A stretch of DNA of 64,000 nt from Poriferisphaera corsica (GCF_007747445.1 NZ_CP036425.1:2154175-2218174); one strand, 5' to 3'. Shown: positions 1 to 8,505, counted from the first letter of the stretch. Program-made: numbers and translations. The notes: generated from the letters alone by a model not told the origin.

Positions 1-2
1 TG

Positions 3-314
3 CGTGATGCAGAGCATCGTGTGTCGAAGGCGACGATCTACCGGACTCTGAAACATTTGCTTGAAGCGAATATTATTTCGGAGGTTTTGATCGATTCGCG
101 TCAGGCACATTACAGGACGATCTTCGGGCGTGAGCCGAAGGGGCATCTGGTGTGTGTTGAGACGGGCAAGATTATTGAATTTCCGGTACAAGAATTGGGT
201 GAGATTGCGGATCGGATTGCGAAGGAGCATGGGTATGACCCGGTGTCGCACCGGTTTGTGATTTATGGTGTGTCGCCTGAAGCTCAAAAAGGTGCGCAGG
301 CTGTGGATGGTTGA
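3..314 (+). CDS. Fur-family transcriptional regulator, 5'-truncated by window edge
   Basis: The reading frame is open to the left edge, so the true start lies outside the window; a GTG at 21 is internal to the helix-turn-helix and is unlikely to be the start. The visible part carries the recognition-helix signature SKATIYRTLKHLLEANIISE and then the dimerisation-domain start GHLVCVETGKIIEF, both characteristic of Fur/PerR/Zur metal- or peroxide-sensing repressors. The C-terminal part ends in VSPEAQKGAQ without the second CxxC pair found in many Fur proteins. Only one Cys is visible after GHLV, so a structural Cys4 zinc site looks absent. The subtype (iron, zinc, peroxide) cannot be told from this fragment. 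A hairpin terminator follows at 349. Confidence 0.85.
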   Translation, partial: RDAEHRVSKATIYRTLKHLLEANIISEVLIDSRQAHYRTIFGREPKGHLVCVETGKIIEFPVQELGEIADRIAKEHGYDPVSHRFVIYGVSPEAQKGAQAVDG

Positions 315-348
315 TTGGTTGAATGAAAAAAGAAGGATGAATGAAAAG

Positions 349-371
349 CCGAGCGTGAAGCTCGGTTTTTT
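349..371 (+). terminator. Rho-independent terminator after the Fur-family gene
   Basis: CCGAGC (349-354), loop GTGAA, GCTCGG (360-365), then TTTTTT. A weaker T-rich tract on the other strand means it may also serve the convergent yacG transcript. Confidence 0.85.
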
Positions 372-415
372 ATTAAGTTGTTGGATTCGATTTTAGATCT
401 ATCTCGCCATTAGAC

Positions 416-610
416 TTATACGTCTTCTTCGAGATCATCTTCTTCGATGGTGCGTGAGATCATGTAGAGTTCATCACGCCATTTGGCGAGATCAACGGTG
501 CGGCAGCGGTCTGAGCAGAAGGGGTAGTTGGGATTGGATTCATCGGTGAGATGATCGCAATTGGGGTTGGAGCATTTGCGTGACTTAGGTTTTGCTGGCT
601 GATCGTTCAT
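416..610 (-). CDS. yacG: YacG-like small zinc-binding protein
   Basis: A 64-residue protein with a four-cysteine zinc knuckle: C13 and C18 (CSNPNC) and PFCSDRC near residues 31-37, followed by RTVDLAKW and an acidic tail (EEDDLEEDV). This is the YacG/UPF0243 layout; the E. coli member binds zinc and inhibits DNA gyrase. The first Cys pair is spaced C-x4-C, not C-x2-C, which is a deviation. It lies 27 nt after tsaE on the same strand, forming a thiL-tsaE-yacG unit. No Shine-Dalgarno is visible before ATG 610, but TATAAT lies exactly 6 nt upstream (617-622), so it may have its own leaderless transcript. The gyrase role is inferred from the family only. Confidence 0.8.
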   Translation of the reverse strand: MNDQPAKPKSRKCSNPNCDHLTDESNPNYPFCSDRCRTVDLAKWRDELYMISRTIEEDDLEEDV

Positions 611-616
611 GTTGTG

Positions 617-622
617 ATTATA
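617..622 (-). promoter_or_regulatory. TATAAT hexamer 6 nt before yacG ATG
   Basis: Read on the minus strand: TATAAT, CACAAC, ATG. A consensus -10 box at this distance would place the transcription start on or next to the start codon. The -35 side is not convincing. The same spacing is seen before thiL, exbB, purQ and the BFD-like gene. Confidence 0.5.
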
Positions 623-637
623 GGGGTGTAAGTGGGG

Positions 638-1171
638 TTATGGCGTGAGGGTTTGATTGGGGAAGGATATTTCCTGGAGACGTTTGGCCCAGTGTTTGCC
701 TGGGGTGAAGGTGATCTTGCGGCCGGGATCTTGGTGGGCGATGTCGACAAGGAGGGTGTGTTCGTCGAGAGCCCAGTCGATGAGGTTGGCCCATTCGATG
801 GCGACGACTGCACCGGATCGGAAGTCGTGGCCGTCGCCTGTCCAGCCGATGGATGCGAGGTCGTCTTTGGTTTCGAGGCGGTACGCATCGATGTGTACGA
901 GGACGAGTGGGGCGCCTTCTTCGGTGTCGTATTCATGCATGATGACGAAGGTGGGTGAGGAGACGGCATGGGGGTAGAGGTTCATGCCGGTTGCGAGGCC
1001 GCGGACGAATTGGGTTTTGCCAGCTCCGAGGTCGCCGACGAGTGCGATGATGTCGAGGTCGATGGCGTGCTGGCCGATGGCTTGCCCGATGGCGATGGTG
1101 TCATCGAGGGTGTCAGATTGAAGTGTGATGGTATTGTCGCTGGCCTGCTGATTCACGAATGATGTTCCCAT
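638..1171 (-). CDS. tsaE: tRNA threonylcarbamoyladenosine biosynthesis ATPase TsaE
   Basis: A 177-residue P-loop protein of the TsaE (YjeE) family, the ATPase that works with TsaB and TsaD to make the t6A modification at position 37 of ANN-decoding tRNAs. The Walker A is GDLGAGKT (about 46-53), followed by QFVRGLATGM; SSPTF and VLVHIDAYRL (switch/Walker B region) and VVAIEWANLID are all typical. The length is slightly above the usual 150-160 because of a short N-terminal extension. ATG 1171 lies inside thiL and the two genes overlap by 19 nt, implying translational coupling. No strong ribosome-binding site is visible, which fits coupling. tsaB and tsaD are not in the window. Confidence 0.95.
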   Translation of the reverse strand: MGTSFVNQQASDNTITLQSDTLDDTIAIGQAIGQHAIDLDIIALVGDLGAGKTQFVRGLATGMNLYPHAVSSPTFVIMHEYDTEEGAPLVLVHIDAYRLETKDDLASIGWTGDGHDFRSGAVVAIEWANLIDWALDEHTLLVDIAHQDPGRKITFTPGKHWAKRLQEISFPNQTLTP

Positions 1172-2106
1172 CCAAGGTACTGCGGGGTGACGGTTTGGCC
1201 GTCAGGGAGGTTGAGCATGATAAGGGATTGGTGGCGTGGGACAAGTGAGCCGATGCGTGTGATGGTGTGGCCGTGATAGGAGGTTTGCTGGCTGGGAAAA
1301 GCGTCAAGCGGGGCAGAGAAGAGGAGTTGATAATCTTCGCCGTCGGTTAATGCATGGTGATAGGGAGGGTGTGTGGAGGTTTTTGCGGCGATGAGGGCGG
1401 CATCTGAGATGGGGATTTGCGGGACATCAATGATGGCGGTGAGATTGGAGAGTTTGGCGATATGAGACAGGTCGCGGAGCAGGCCGTCGGAGATGTCGAT
1501 CATGGCAGATGGGCGGCGGGAACCCTGCTCTGCGGCGAGGTGCTGCGCGAGATCGAGCTGAGGAGTGAAATCGAGATGGTGAATGGTATTATTGTGATCG
1601 ATGATGGAGCCGCCGAGGGGACCGGCGACGTAGAGGGCATCGTTGGGTTGTGCTGTGGAACGGAGGATGGGTGAGCCGTGCTGAGGTTGCATGGATGCGA
1701 AGACTGTGATGGAGATCAGGAGCTTGCCGGGCCATGCGGAAATGTCGCCGCCGATGACAGGGCAACTGAAGGTTTGGCCGGTTTGGCGGATGTGCTCGAG
1801 GAGGGATTCAGCGTGATGGGATGCAAGTGATTTTGGGAAACTGACTGCGCAGATTGCGGCGATTGGGGTTGCGCCCATCGCTGCAACATCGGAGAGATTG
1901 CGGGTGACGGCTTTGCGGGCAATGCGTTTGATGGAGGTGGTTTCGAGGGTGAAGTGGATGCCATCAGCGAGTTGATCGACTGTGACGAGAACGGTTTGGT
2001 TGCCGATGGTGAATGCGCCCATGTCATCGCCCGGGGGAATGGTGATGTTGGATGGGAGTGAGCCATTTTGCTTGAAGATATTTTCGAGGAGTTCGAATTC
2101 TTGCAT
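1153..2106 (-). CDS. thiL: Thiamine-monophosphate kinase
   Basis: ThiL phosphorylates thiamine monophosphate to the active cofactor thiamine diphosphate, using ATP in the cytosol. Family signatures are the N-terminal FELLENIF, PPGDDMGAF (about 24-32, Mg-ATP binding Asp pair), VTVDQLADGIHF (about 41-52), the AVSFPKSL and GGDISAWPG strand motifs, IDISDGLLRDL and DGEDYQLLF. An upstream TTG at 2139 is also in frame, but ATG 2106 gives the family N-terminus. ATG 2106 is preceded by TATAAT at a 6-nt distance and the upstream gene is closed by a strong terminator at 2141-2164, so the promoter must lie in the roughly 34 nt between them. It is the first gene of the thiL-tsaE-yacG unit; 317 residues is normal for the family. 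Confidence 0.95.
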   Translation of the reverse strand: MQEFELLENIFKQNGSLPSNITIPPGDDMGAFTIGNQTVLVTVDQLADGIHFTLETTSIKRIARKAVTRNLSDVAAMGATPIAAICAVSFPKSLASHHAESLLEHIRQTGQTFSCPVIGGDISAWPGKLLISITVFASMQPQHGSPILRSTAQPNDALYVAGPLGGSIIDHNNTIHHLDFTPQLDLAQHLAAEQGSRRPSAMIDISDGLLRDLSHIAKLSNLTAIIDVPQIPISDAALIAAKTSTHPPYHHALTDGEDYQLLFSAPLDAFPSQQTSYHGHTITRIGSLVPRHQSLIMLNLPDGQTVTPQYLGWEHHS

Positions 2107-2112
2107 AGTCGT

Positions 2113-2118
2113 ATTATA
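2113..2118 (-). promoter_or_regulatory. thiL -10 box, likely leaderless start
   Basis: TATAAT, ACGACT, ATG on the minus strand. The promoter is confined between the glgP terminator (2141) and the start codon (2106), so this hexamer is the obvious -10 element; transcription would begin at about the A of ATG. No Shine-Dalgarno exists in that interval. The -35 region (TCATGC) is poor. Confidence 0.65.
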
Positions 2119-2140
2119 GGGTGATTGAGAGATGAGCATG

Positions 2141-2164
2141 AAAAAAAGCCTCCGCGAGGGAGGC
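2141..2164 (-). terminator. Rho-independent terminator of glgP
   Basis: On the minus strand GCCTCC, CTCGC, GGAGGC followed by seven T (A-run 2141-2147 on the plus strand). It separates glgP from thiL. Confidence 0.92.
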
Positions 2165-2190
2165 CTGTTGTGATCTGGTTGTTTATCAGA

Positions 2191-4827
2191 TTAATTTTGC
2201 TCGACAGCTTCGGTTTGTTCAGGTGCAGGTTCTGCGGCCTGAGGTTTGGTGGCAGGCTGTTCCCAGAGGATTAAGCCAGGGATGACCATGCCTTCGAAGT
2301 TGAGACCGCCAGGAACGATGCGGATGGCGAAGCCATATCGGCCGCTCGTGCCAGCATTGATTGAACCGATGAAACGGTATTTGCCGTCACCAAGGTCTTC
2401 AGCTACATCCATATCGAATGCATTGCCGGTGAGGAGTTCACCGTCGTTGCCGACCTGGCCTGAGTAGACCTGAACACGCACCTCTTCAGGTTTTAGATCG
2501 CCAAGATAGACGATGGAAGAGACGCCGAGTGAATCATGAACGCCGAGCGGTGATTCTGTGGCTGCGTCGACGGATTCGACATAAAGCTTGTCCCAGTTAT
2601 CACGCAAGCGGTAGTTTTGATGCGTGTATGAGATGGCTTCCTTGAGGTTGTCTTTTTCAAGGACGCGTGTGCGGCGGAGCGCTGGGAGATAGAGTTTTTC
2701 AGCGTATTCCTGAACCTGACGGTTCGAGTTGAACATCGGCGCGAGTTGCGAGATGCAGCGTTTCATTTTCTTGACCCAGCCGCGTGGTACGCCGTGATCG
2801 TCACGGTCGTAGAAGAGTGGGACAATTTCTTTTTCGAGCAGGTCGTAGAGTGACTTGCTTTCGATATCGTCTGCAACTTCTGGGTTGGCATATTCTTCGC
2901 CGCGGCCGATGGCCCAGCCAAGATCGGACTCGTAGGCTTCGTCCCACCAGCCGTCCATGATTGAGCAGTTGAGGACACCATTAAGAGCGGCTTTCATGCC
3001 GGAGGTACCGGATGCTTCCATGCCGCGACGTGGGTTATTCATCCAGACATCGCAGCCTTGAACGAGGTAGCGTGCCACGTGCATGTCGTAGTTTTCGATG
3101 AAGACGATGCGGTGAGCCACGTTTGATTGGCGTGCGAATTGAACGATCTGCCTGATGAGATCTTTACCGCCACCGTCTGCGGGGTGTGACTTGCCTGCGA
3201 TGAGGAACTGGACAGGTTTGTCGGTGCTACGCAGGAGTTTAAGGAGGCGTTCTGCATCACGGAGGATGAGGTTGCCGCGCTTGTAGGTTGCGAAGCGGCG
3301 AGCGAAACCAATGGTGAGATTCTTGGCGCTGAGCCCGTCACATACGTCGCGGATGTGTTCCTCTGATGCGCCACGTTGCTTCATCTGCTTACGCAGTTGG
3401 CGGCGTGCCCAGAGGATCATGCGCTGACGACGTGATTCGTGAACATCCCAGATTTCTTCATCCGGCATTTCTTCAACGGCTTGCCAAACTGAATGGTCGG
3501 CGGAGTCGTTTTGCCAACGTGAACCGAGGTAACGGTCGAGTAGGTTGGAGAGATCGCCGGAGAGCCAAGTGCGTGCGTGGACGCCGTTGGTGACGTGTGT
3601 GATGGGGACTTCGTGGCGTGGGACGTGTGGCCAAATGTTATGCCACATGTCACGTGAGACGACGCCATGGAGTTTGGAGACGCCGTTGGCCCAATCTGAT
3701 GTACGGATGGCGAGTACAGCCATCGAGAAGAATTCGTTTTTGTTGAAGACGTTTTCGCGGCCGAGTGCGAGGAGGCCTTCCATGTCGAGCTTGACGTTAC
3801 CGATGTAATCTTTGAAGTAACGCTTGATCATGTCAGGTGGGAAGCGGTCAATGCCGGCTGGCACTGGTGTGTGTGTTGTGAAGACATTTTGTGCGGAAGC
3901 GAGTGAGCATGCTTCATCGAATGTAATGTTCTTTTCTTCGATGAGATCGCGGATACGTTCGAGCGCGAGGAAAGCGGAATGGCCTTCGTTCATGTGACAG
4001 ACATCAGGCTTGATGCCGAGTGCGTTCAGCATGCGGACACCGCCGATGCCGAGAACGATTTCCTGTTTGATGCGCATTTCCATGTCGCCGCCGTAGAGCT
4101 GGCCGGTGATGGCACGATCTGCGACGTCGTTTTCAGGCATATTTGTGTCGAGGAGGTATAGCGGGATACGACCGACTTGTACCTTCCAGATGCCGCAAGT
4201 GACATCACGGCCGGGCATTTCGACTTTTACTTTTAATTGTTGTTTGTCTTCGTTACGGACACGCGTGACAGGGAGATTGGCAAAGTCTAGGTCGGGAAGA
4301 TATTCCTGTTGCCAACCATCAGCGTTGAGGTACTGCTGGAAGTAGCCATGACGGTATAGAAGGCCGACGGCTACGAGTGGCATGCCGAGCTCGGAGGCGG
4401 ACTTAAGATGATCGCCAGCGAGGATGCCGAGACCACCAGAGTAGATCTGGAAGCATTCGGTGAGGCCGAATTCAGAGCAGAAGTAAGCCACCTTAAAATC
4501 GCCGGGCTTGTGATCAGTGCGATCAAGCCAAGGTGTGCGTTTCATGTGGTTTTCAAAGTTCTCAAGTACTTTTTCAAGAGAACTCAGGAAGCCTTCATCC
4601 TTGGCCATGGTTTCAAGCGTTTTTTGCGGTAGCATACCGAGCATCTTGACCGGATTGTGATTGGTCTGCTGCCAAAGCTCACGGTCTAAACGCATAAAGA
4701 GGTTGACCGCTTCGGGGTGCCAACTCCACCACATGTTGTTTGCGATATCAAGGAGTGGTTTCAGGGGCTCGGGGAGTGAGGGAACAACTTTGAACGACCG
4801 AATTCGTGCCAAGTCCGGGCTAAGCAT
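2191..4827 (-). CDS. glgP: Alpha-glucan phosphorylase, GT35 (DUF3417 type)
   Basis: A pyridoxal-phosphate enzyme that releases glucose-1-phosphate from glycogen or maltodextrin by phosphorolysis. At 878 residues with an N-terminal DUF3417-type region (PLLDIANNMWWSWHPEA near residue 30) it belongs to the AgpA-like branch of alpha-glucan phosphorylases and not to the E. coli MalP/GlgP branch. YFCSEFGLTE, GGLGILAGDHLKSAS, MNEGHSAF and the PLP-lysine segment EASGTSGMKAALNG (about residues 597-610) are all present. The C-terminal 130 residues form an extra beta-rich region ending in an AAEPAPEQTEAVEQ tail. The frame extends to a TTG at 4848, but ATG 4827 behind GCAGAG looks more likely. It is monocistronic with its own terminator. 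GH57 and GT4 enzymes of glucan metabolism sit at 29-32 kb. Confidence 0.95.
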   Translation of the reverse strand: MLSPDLARIRSFKVVPSLPEPLKPLLDIANNMWWSWHPEAVNLFMRLDRELWQQTNHNPVKMLGMLPQKTLETMAKDEGFLSSLEKVLENFENHMKRTPWLDRTDHKPGDFKVAYFCSEFGLTECFQIYSGGLGILAGDHLKSASELGMPLVAVGLLYRHGYFQQYLNADGWQQEYLPDLDFANLPVTRVRNEDKQQLKVKVEMPGRDVTCGIWKVQVGRIPLYLLDTNMPENDVADRAITGQLYGGDMEMRIKQEIVLGIGGVRMLNALGIKPDVCHMNEGHSAFLALERIRDLIEEKNITFDEACSLASAQNVFTTHTPVPAGIDRFPPDMIKRYFKDYIGNVKLDMEGLLALGRENVFNKNEFFSMAVLAIRTSDWANGVSKLHGVVSRDMWHNIWPHVPRHEVPITHVTNGVHARTWLSGDLSNLLDRYLGSRWQNDSADHSVWQAVEEMPDEEIWDVHESRRQRMILWARRQLRKQMKQRGASEEHIRDVCDGLSAKNLTIGFARRFATYKRGNLILRDAERLLKLLRSTDKPVQFLIAGKSHPADGGGKDLIRQIVQFARQSNVAHRIVFIENYDMHVARYLVQGCDVWMNNPRRGMEASGTSGMKAALNGVLNCSIMDGWWDEAYESDLGWAIGRGEEYANPEVADDIESKSLYDLLEKEIVPLFYDRDDHGVPRGWVKKMKRCISQLAPMFNSNRQVQEYAEKLYLPALRRTRVLEKDNLKEAISYTHQNYRLRDNWDKLYVESVDAATESPLGVHDSLGVSSIVYLGDLKPEEVRVQVYSGQVGNDGELLTGNAFDMDVAEDLGDGKYRFIGSINAGTSGRYGFAIRIVPGGLNFEGMVIPGLILWEQPATKPQAAEPAPEQTEAVEQN

Positions 4828-4868
4828 TTTTTCTCTGCTTTCTATCAATAATCCAACGACTTTGTTTC

Positions 4869-4888
4869 ATCAGTCATTCAAGACTGAT
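4869..4888 (-). promoter_or_regulatory. Inverted repeat upstream of glgP
   Basis: ATCAGTC, 6-nt centre, GACTGAT: 7-bp arms, 42-61 nt upstream of the glgP ATG. The rest of 4828-5190 (about 360 nt) holds no gene that I can support. The repeat could be an operator or a leader hairpin; nothing in the sequence decides between them. Confidence 0.4.
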
Positions 4889-5190
4889 AAGTGTGTCGAG
4901 CAACTCCGTATACAAATGACAAGAGTTGCGTATCTAACGCTATGAGTCTCTATCGACCACAATCAAAGGCGAACTGAGTCCAATTTGCCCCATAATTGGG
5001 GGTTATGCCTGACTTTGTACGATAAATCGAAAGTTTAGCGTCCAATAATGCGCGAATGAGGTTCTGTGTGTGTGAGAGTCGGCGAAGTTATGCGGCGAAT
5101 AAGGCCGATAACTGATTTTTGTTCGTTGTGCTTTTTGTATTGAGTTATTGGATCGAAGTTGTGAAATGTAAATAGCGTGGCGTCGTAAAA

Positions 5191-5832
5191 CTATTCCGAT
5201 TCTGTTTCGGCGACAGGCTCGTCTTGTGGCGTCAGCGCGGAAGCGGTCAGCGACTCAAGGCGGCTGAGCGTACGCTCGATCTGGGCTTTGAATGCGTTGT
5301 AGGGAAAAAGTGTGACGAGCATGACGATGAGGCCTGCTGCGGTGGTGATGAGGGCCTCTGCGATGCCTTTGCTGAGTTCGCTGGTTTCAGCGGTGCCTGC
5401 AGATTCGGAAAGCACCTGGAAAGCAGAGATGATGCCGATGACTGTGCCAAGGATACCGATCATGGGTGCAGCAGAGATGATTGTAGAAAGCGTGGGCATG
5501 TAGCGTTCAAGACGGTGACGTTGGCTCTCAACGGCGTCGATCATACCGGCATCGTTGATGTTTTTTTCATTGACGAGTCTGGAAACAGCGCGGCCATAAA
5601 CGGTTCGGTCGACTTCGACCAATAATCGTGCTTTTTCAATATCGCCATCACGAAGTAATCGCCCAACGCGATCAATTTTAGACTTTTGTCCGGGATGGTT
5701 CTGCGAGACGAAGAACCATAAACGCTCGAAAGCAAGCGTCATGGAGGTAAGGCTCAAAGCAAGTAGAGGCCACATCATGATGCCACCACGTTGCATGATC
5801 ATCCAGAAACTATCGGAGAGCGATTGGAACAT
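5191..5832 (-). CDS. MotA/TolQ/ExbB-family proton channel
   Basis: A 213-residue inner-membrane protein of the ExbB/TolQ/MotA family, whose members use the proton-motive force to drive an energising or mechanical partner. Three membrane spans are visible: about 20-40 (MWPLLALSLTSMTLAFERLW), 118-140 (ISAAPMIGILGTVIGIISAF) and 158-180 (ALITTAAGLIVMLVTLFPYN). The APMIGILGTVIGI and EALITTAAGL motifs are the family's core. No exbD/tolR partner follows; the gene stands alone, so the substrate system (TonB, Tol or motility) cannot be assigned, although a lone fliM lies 4 kb away. There is no Shine-Dalgarno; TATCCT lies 6 nt before the ATG (5839-5844). Confidence 0.88.
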   Translation of the reverse strand: MFQSLSDSFWMIMQRGGIMMWPLLALSLTSMTLAFERLWFFVSQNHPGQKSKIDRVGRLLRDGDIEKARLLVEVDRTVYGRAVSRLVNEKNINDAGMIDAVESQRHRLERYMPTLSTIISAAPMIGILGTVIGIISAFQVLSESAGTAETSELSKGIAEALITTAAGLIVMLVTLFPYNAFKAQIERTLSRLESLTASALTPQDEPVAETESE

Positions 5833-5838
5833 AGATAC

Positions 5839-5844
5839 AGGATA
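5839..5844 (-). promoter_or_regulatory. -10-like TATCCT 6 nt before the ExbB-family ATG
   Basis: TATCCT, GTATCT, ATG on the minus strand, with the same geometry as thiL and yacG. This is suggestive of a leaderless transcript. No clear -35 element is seen. Confidence 0.4.
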
Positions 5845-5981
5845 CCATAGAGTCGGTCATGATGACATTCAGGAAGCTTGCTGAAAGCACGTATGATACC
5901 TATCGAGCCGAACGCGACTATGGAATCAATGCCCGATATTTATTGGGTTGAAGTCACGGGATTACTAATCTTCAGCTTTGA

Positions 5982-7931
5982 TTAAGAATCGTTTTCCGCA
6001 GCGTTTATCGCCTTAACGACCTGGTCAGCAGTGTACCAATCGCTCTTGAGAATTTCTTTCCCGTCAGGTGAATAGACGACAAGCAAAGGAATTGTGGCTC
6101 GGCCAACGCCTGTTAGCTTTGCCCAGCCTTGTTTATTATCGCTGCTTGTCAGATCAACCTTCATCGCAATGACGTTGTCCTGGTCGATTGCATTAATGAC
6201 TTTGTTAGATGCAAGGACGGTGTTCTCGAGTGTCTTACAGTTGAGGCACCATTCTGCGGTGAAGTCGAGTACGACGACGTTCCCGGAATCAAGAGCGGTT
6301 TGCAAACGATCGGGTGAGTAGTACTGCCAATCAATAGGGCCTTTTTCAGTGAGTTTTACTGCACCGAAAAGTGAGGAACTGATCGTTAAGATGCCAACAA
6401 TCGTCCAGCTAATACGTTTGATGCTGCTGGGTGTAATCTTCCATGTTTTGTAAATCACCCAGAAGCCTGCGAGGGCGATGAAGGTCATGACCGGCCACCA
6501 GTAAAGTTGTGATGGCTGTTCAAGACCGGTGGTGAATTTGCTGACCAGACCGACACCGATAAAGTATGCGGCAGCAGCGAGCATGAGTAACCCCATTACT
6601 TGTTTGATCAATTCGCTTGCAGGCCCGGTGCGAGGCATTTTCTCGACCCATTCAGGGACAGCAGATAGGACGAGATAAGGTAACGCCATGCCAAAACCTA
6701 TTGCAGTGAAAGTTGCGAGTACGGTTGGCAAACTTTGAGTCAGTGCCCACGCTGCGGCAGCGCCCATAAGTGGTGCAGTACAGGGGGTAGACAGGATTGC
6801 CGTCATGATGCCAAAGCCAAAGCTGCCGGTCGCCGTTTCTTGCTTAGGACTTATGCTGTAGACCCAATTGGGCAATCGGATTGCAAAAACACCGCACATG
6901 CCTATAGCCATGACTGCGATGAAAACACCGATGCTAAAGGTGAACCACCAGTTTTGGAAAAGGACGCTGATCGCTTTGGTTTCAGCAACAGTCGCGATGA
7001 TGCCGCCAAGGACAAGCCAGAATGCGACAACGCCAACTGACATCCAAATGCCAAGCATGAGGCAACGGAATCGATTCCCAGCGACATTGCTAAGGCTCAT
7101 GATTTTAATCGGGATGACCGGCAAAACGCATGGTGTGAGATTGAGTAAAAAGCCACCTGCCATTGCGACTAGCAGAAAGAAAATAAAACCGACACCTTGG
7201 CCGTTCAACTCAAAACTTAAACCGAAGACATCAAAGCTAACGCTTTGTTTTGTATTGATTGTGGAGGTCGCTGTTGCGCCAAATCCTGCTGGGTCAAAAT
7301 CATTAAAAAGGTTGCTATCGCTAGGTAATGTGGTTGCGACTTGCGTTTCTTGTTCTGTGTTTAATATGGTGAGTGTAAGGTCAATTGTTTTAGATGCAGG
7401 TGGCAAGCATACTTTGTCATTGCAGGTCTGATAATCAACACGAAGTTTAAGATTGTACTCGCCGGGTGTAGCGTTTTGATTAACGACGAACGGCACGTAA
7501 AAAACGGTTTCGCCTTCATATGCAGGCAGTTTGGAAGCTTTGCCTGTAAAGTAAACCGTCACGTCGTGCGCTTCGGGGTATTGAACTTGTTTGAAGTCAA
7601 CAGGGGCATTGCCATCTATTGGTTCGATAGATGTGGGGATAAGGAAACTGGCTTCTTCTGGAATCTGCTGCTTTTCAGGATTGATATGAAATTTAGGCGC
7701 CATGGTGGCAACAACTGCAATGATGCGATGATCGCCGGGTCTTGCGTTTTTATCGCTTAATGTAGCGGAGATTGTGACGGGCTCGGCGGTCAAACCTGCG
7801 CCGAGATCAAATTGTTGAGCGGTTGTTATTGTTTGAATGCTGATGACGGCTGCGAAAGTTACAGCGATAAAAAAAAACAACTTGCTTCTAAGATTCATTT
7901 CTTGATTCTCAACCATACAGCCTTCTTTCAT
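5982..7931 (-). CDS. dsbD: DsbD-like thiol:disulfide interchange protein
   Basis: A three-part reductant conduit across the inner membrane. A signal peptide (hydrophobic LFFFIAVTFAAVISI) is followed by a periplasmic DsbD-alpha-like domain with the Cys pair of TCNDKVCLPP. About eight membrane spans (roughly 240-515) carry the functional cysteines in LNLTPCVLPVIPIK and STPCTAPLMG. A C-terminal thioredoxin domain has the active site EWCLNCKTLE. The protein passes electrons from cytosolic thioredoxin to periplasmic thiols (disulfide isomerase or cytochrome c maturation). At 649 residues it is slightly longer than E. coli DsbD (565). The start is uncertain: ATG 7931 has TCTAAT 6 nt upstream, ATG 7916 has AGAAGG, and ATG 7898 gives the most compact signal peptide. 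No partner genes are adjacent. Confidence 0.9.
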   Translation of the reverse strand: MKEGCMVENQEMNLRSKLFFFIAVTFAAVISIQTITTAQQFDLGAGLTAEPVTISATLSDKNARPGDHRIIAVVATMAPKFHINPEKQQIPEEASFLIPTSIEPIDGNAPVDFKQVQYPEAHDVTVYFTGKASKLPAYEGETVFYVPFVVNQNATPGEYNLKLRVDYQTCNDKVCLPPASKTIDLTLTILNTEQETQVATTLPSDSNLFNDFDPAGFGATATSTINTKQSVSFDVFGLSFELNGQGVGFIFFLLVAMAGGFLLNLTPCVLPVIPIKIMSLSNVAGNRFRCLMLGIWMSVGVVAFWLVLGGIIATVAETKAISVLFQNWWFTFSIGVFIAVMAIGMCGVFAIRLPNWVYSISPKQETATGSFGFGIMTAILSTPCTAPLMGAAAAWALTQSLPTVLATFTAIGFGMALPYLVLSAVPEWVEKMPRTGPASELIKQVMGLLMLAAAAYFIGVGLVSKFTTGLEQPSQLYWWPVMTFIALAGFWVIYKTWKITPSSIKRISWTIVGILTISSSLFGAVKLTEKGPIDWQYYSPDRLQTALDSGNVVVLDFTAEWCLNCKTLENTVLASNKVINAIDQDNVIAMKVDLTSSDNKQGWAKLTGVGRATIPLLVVYSPDGKEILKSDWYTADQVVKAINAAENDS

Positions 7932-8200
7932 ACAACGATTAGAGCGGGTTATGTTACATCACTAACCACTTACTAGCCTGAAAATATTTCAACTAATTCG
8001 TGTCGTGTTATAGACATTAGGGATGCAAAATTATAAAGGTTAACCTTCTCTGTAAATATGAACTGCCCACGATCACTTCTATTCCGACTATATTCTCGGA
8101 ACATAAATAAAATATCGATTGAACGATTAGACGAAAATGACTTATGCACAAAATTTCAGAAAATACTTGCTAAATATGCGATAAGCGTAGTATTCTGATC
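7932..8200. other. Non-coding stretch upstream of dsbD and the candidate RNA
   Basis: An AT-rich intergenic region with no supported gene. Its right end contains the promoter-like TTGCTA (8167-8172), 18 nt, TATTCT (8191-8196) on the plus strand. Confidence 0.5.
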
Positions 8201-8505
8201 TACGGGTGTTTACGGTTTTTGCTTCGGGGGGAAGTTTATCAGTCATCCCTGTCACCTGCATTTCATTCAGGGATTCGCCCGTATTTTGGAATATTGTGCC
8301 TTACGGACTGTGTTCTATCTCAGTCTCTTAAAGGCGGTGTTTACGCTAAGTGTTTTACGGAGCGGCGTCGTGCTGCTTGTAGCAAGTATTCGTGCAATTT
8401 AATTTCAGGAAATTGCATAGGGCCAAGGCATGTGGTGTGCGTCAAAGGCGGAATCTTCAGTTCATAATATCAGCGCAAATCAGCAACACTATGAGTGTGT
8501 TTTTG
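8201..8505 (+). ncRNA. Candidate structured RNA or long regulatory leader, unassigned
   Basis: Directly after a promoter-like TTGCTA-N18-TATTCT (8167-8196) there is a run of strong, nested pairings. Hairpin I is TACGGGTG (8201-8208) with CGCCCGTA (8276-8283), enclosing ATCCCTG (8245-8251) with CAGGGAT (8268-8274). Hairpin II is GCCTT (8298-8302) with AAGGC (8331-8335), enclosing GACTG with CAGTC. Hairpin III is TGCAATTT (8393-8400) with AAATTGCA (8410-8417). The 10-mer GGTGTTTACG occurs twice (8205-8214 and 8336-8345). A weak terminator (ACACT-ATG-AGTGT-GTTTTT) ends at about 8505, some 108 nt before the response regulator. I recognise no consensus of tmRNA, RNase P RNA, SRP RNA or a common riboswitch. 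It could be a free sRNA or the 5' leader of the gene at 8614. Confidence 0.45.

Noticed and set aside
638-977. Several ORFs on the plus strand opposite tsaE
   Set aside because: Shadows of tsaE, which has a full set of family motifs on the minus strand.
8219-8467. 82-codon ORF on the plus strand
   Set aside because: It overlaps the nested hairpins at 8201-8417, has no ribosome-binding site and no protein-like pattern; the base-pairing explains the sequence better.
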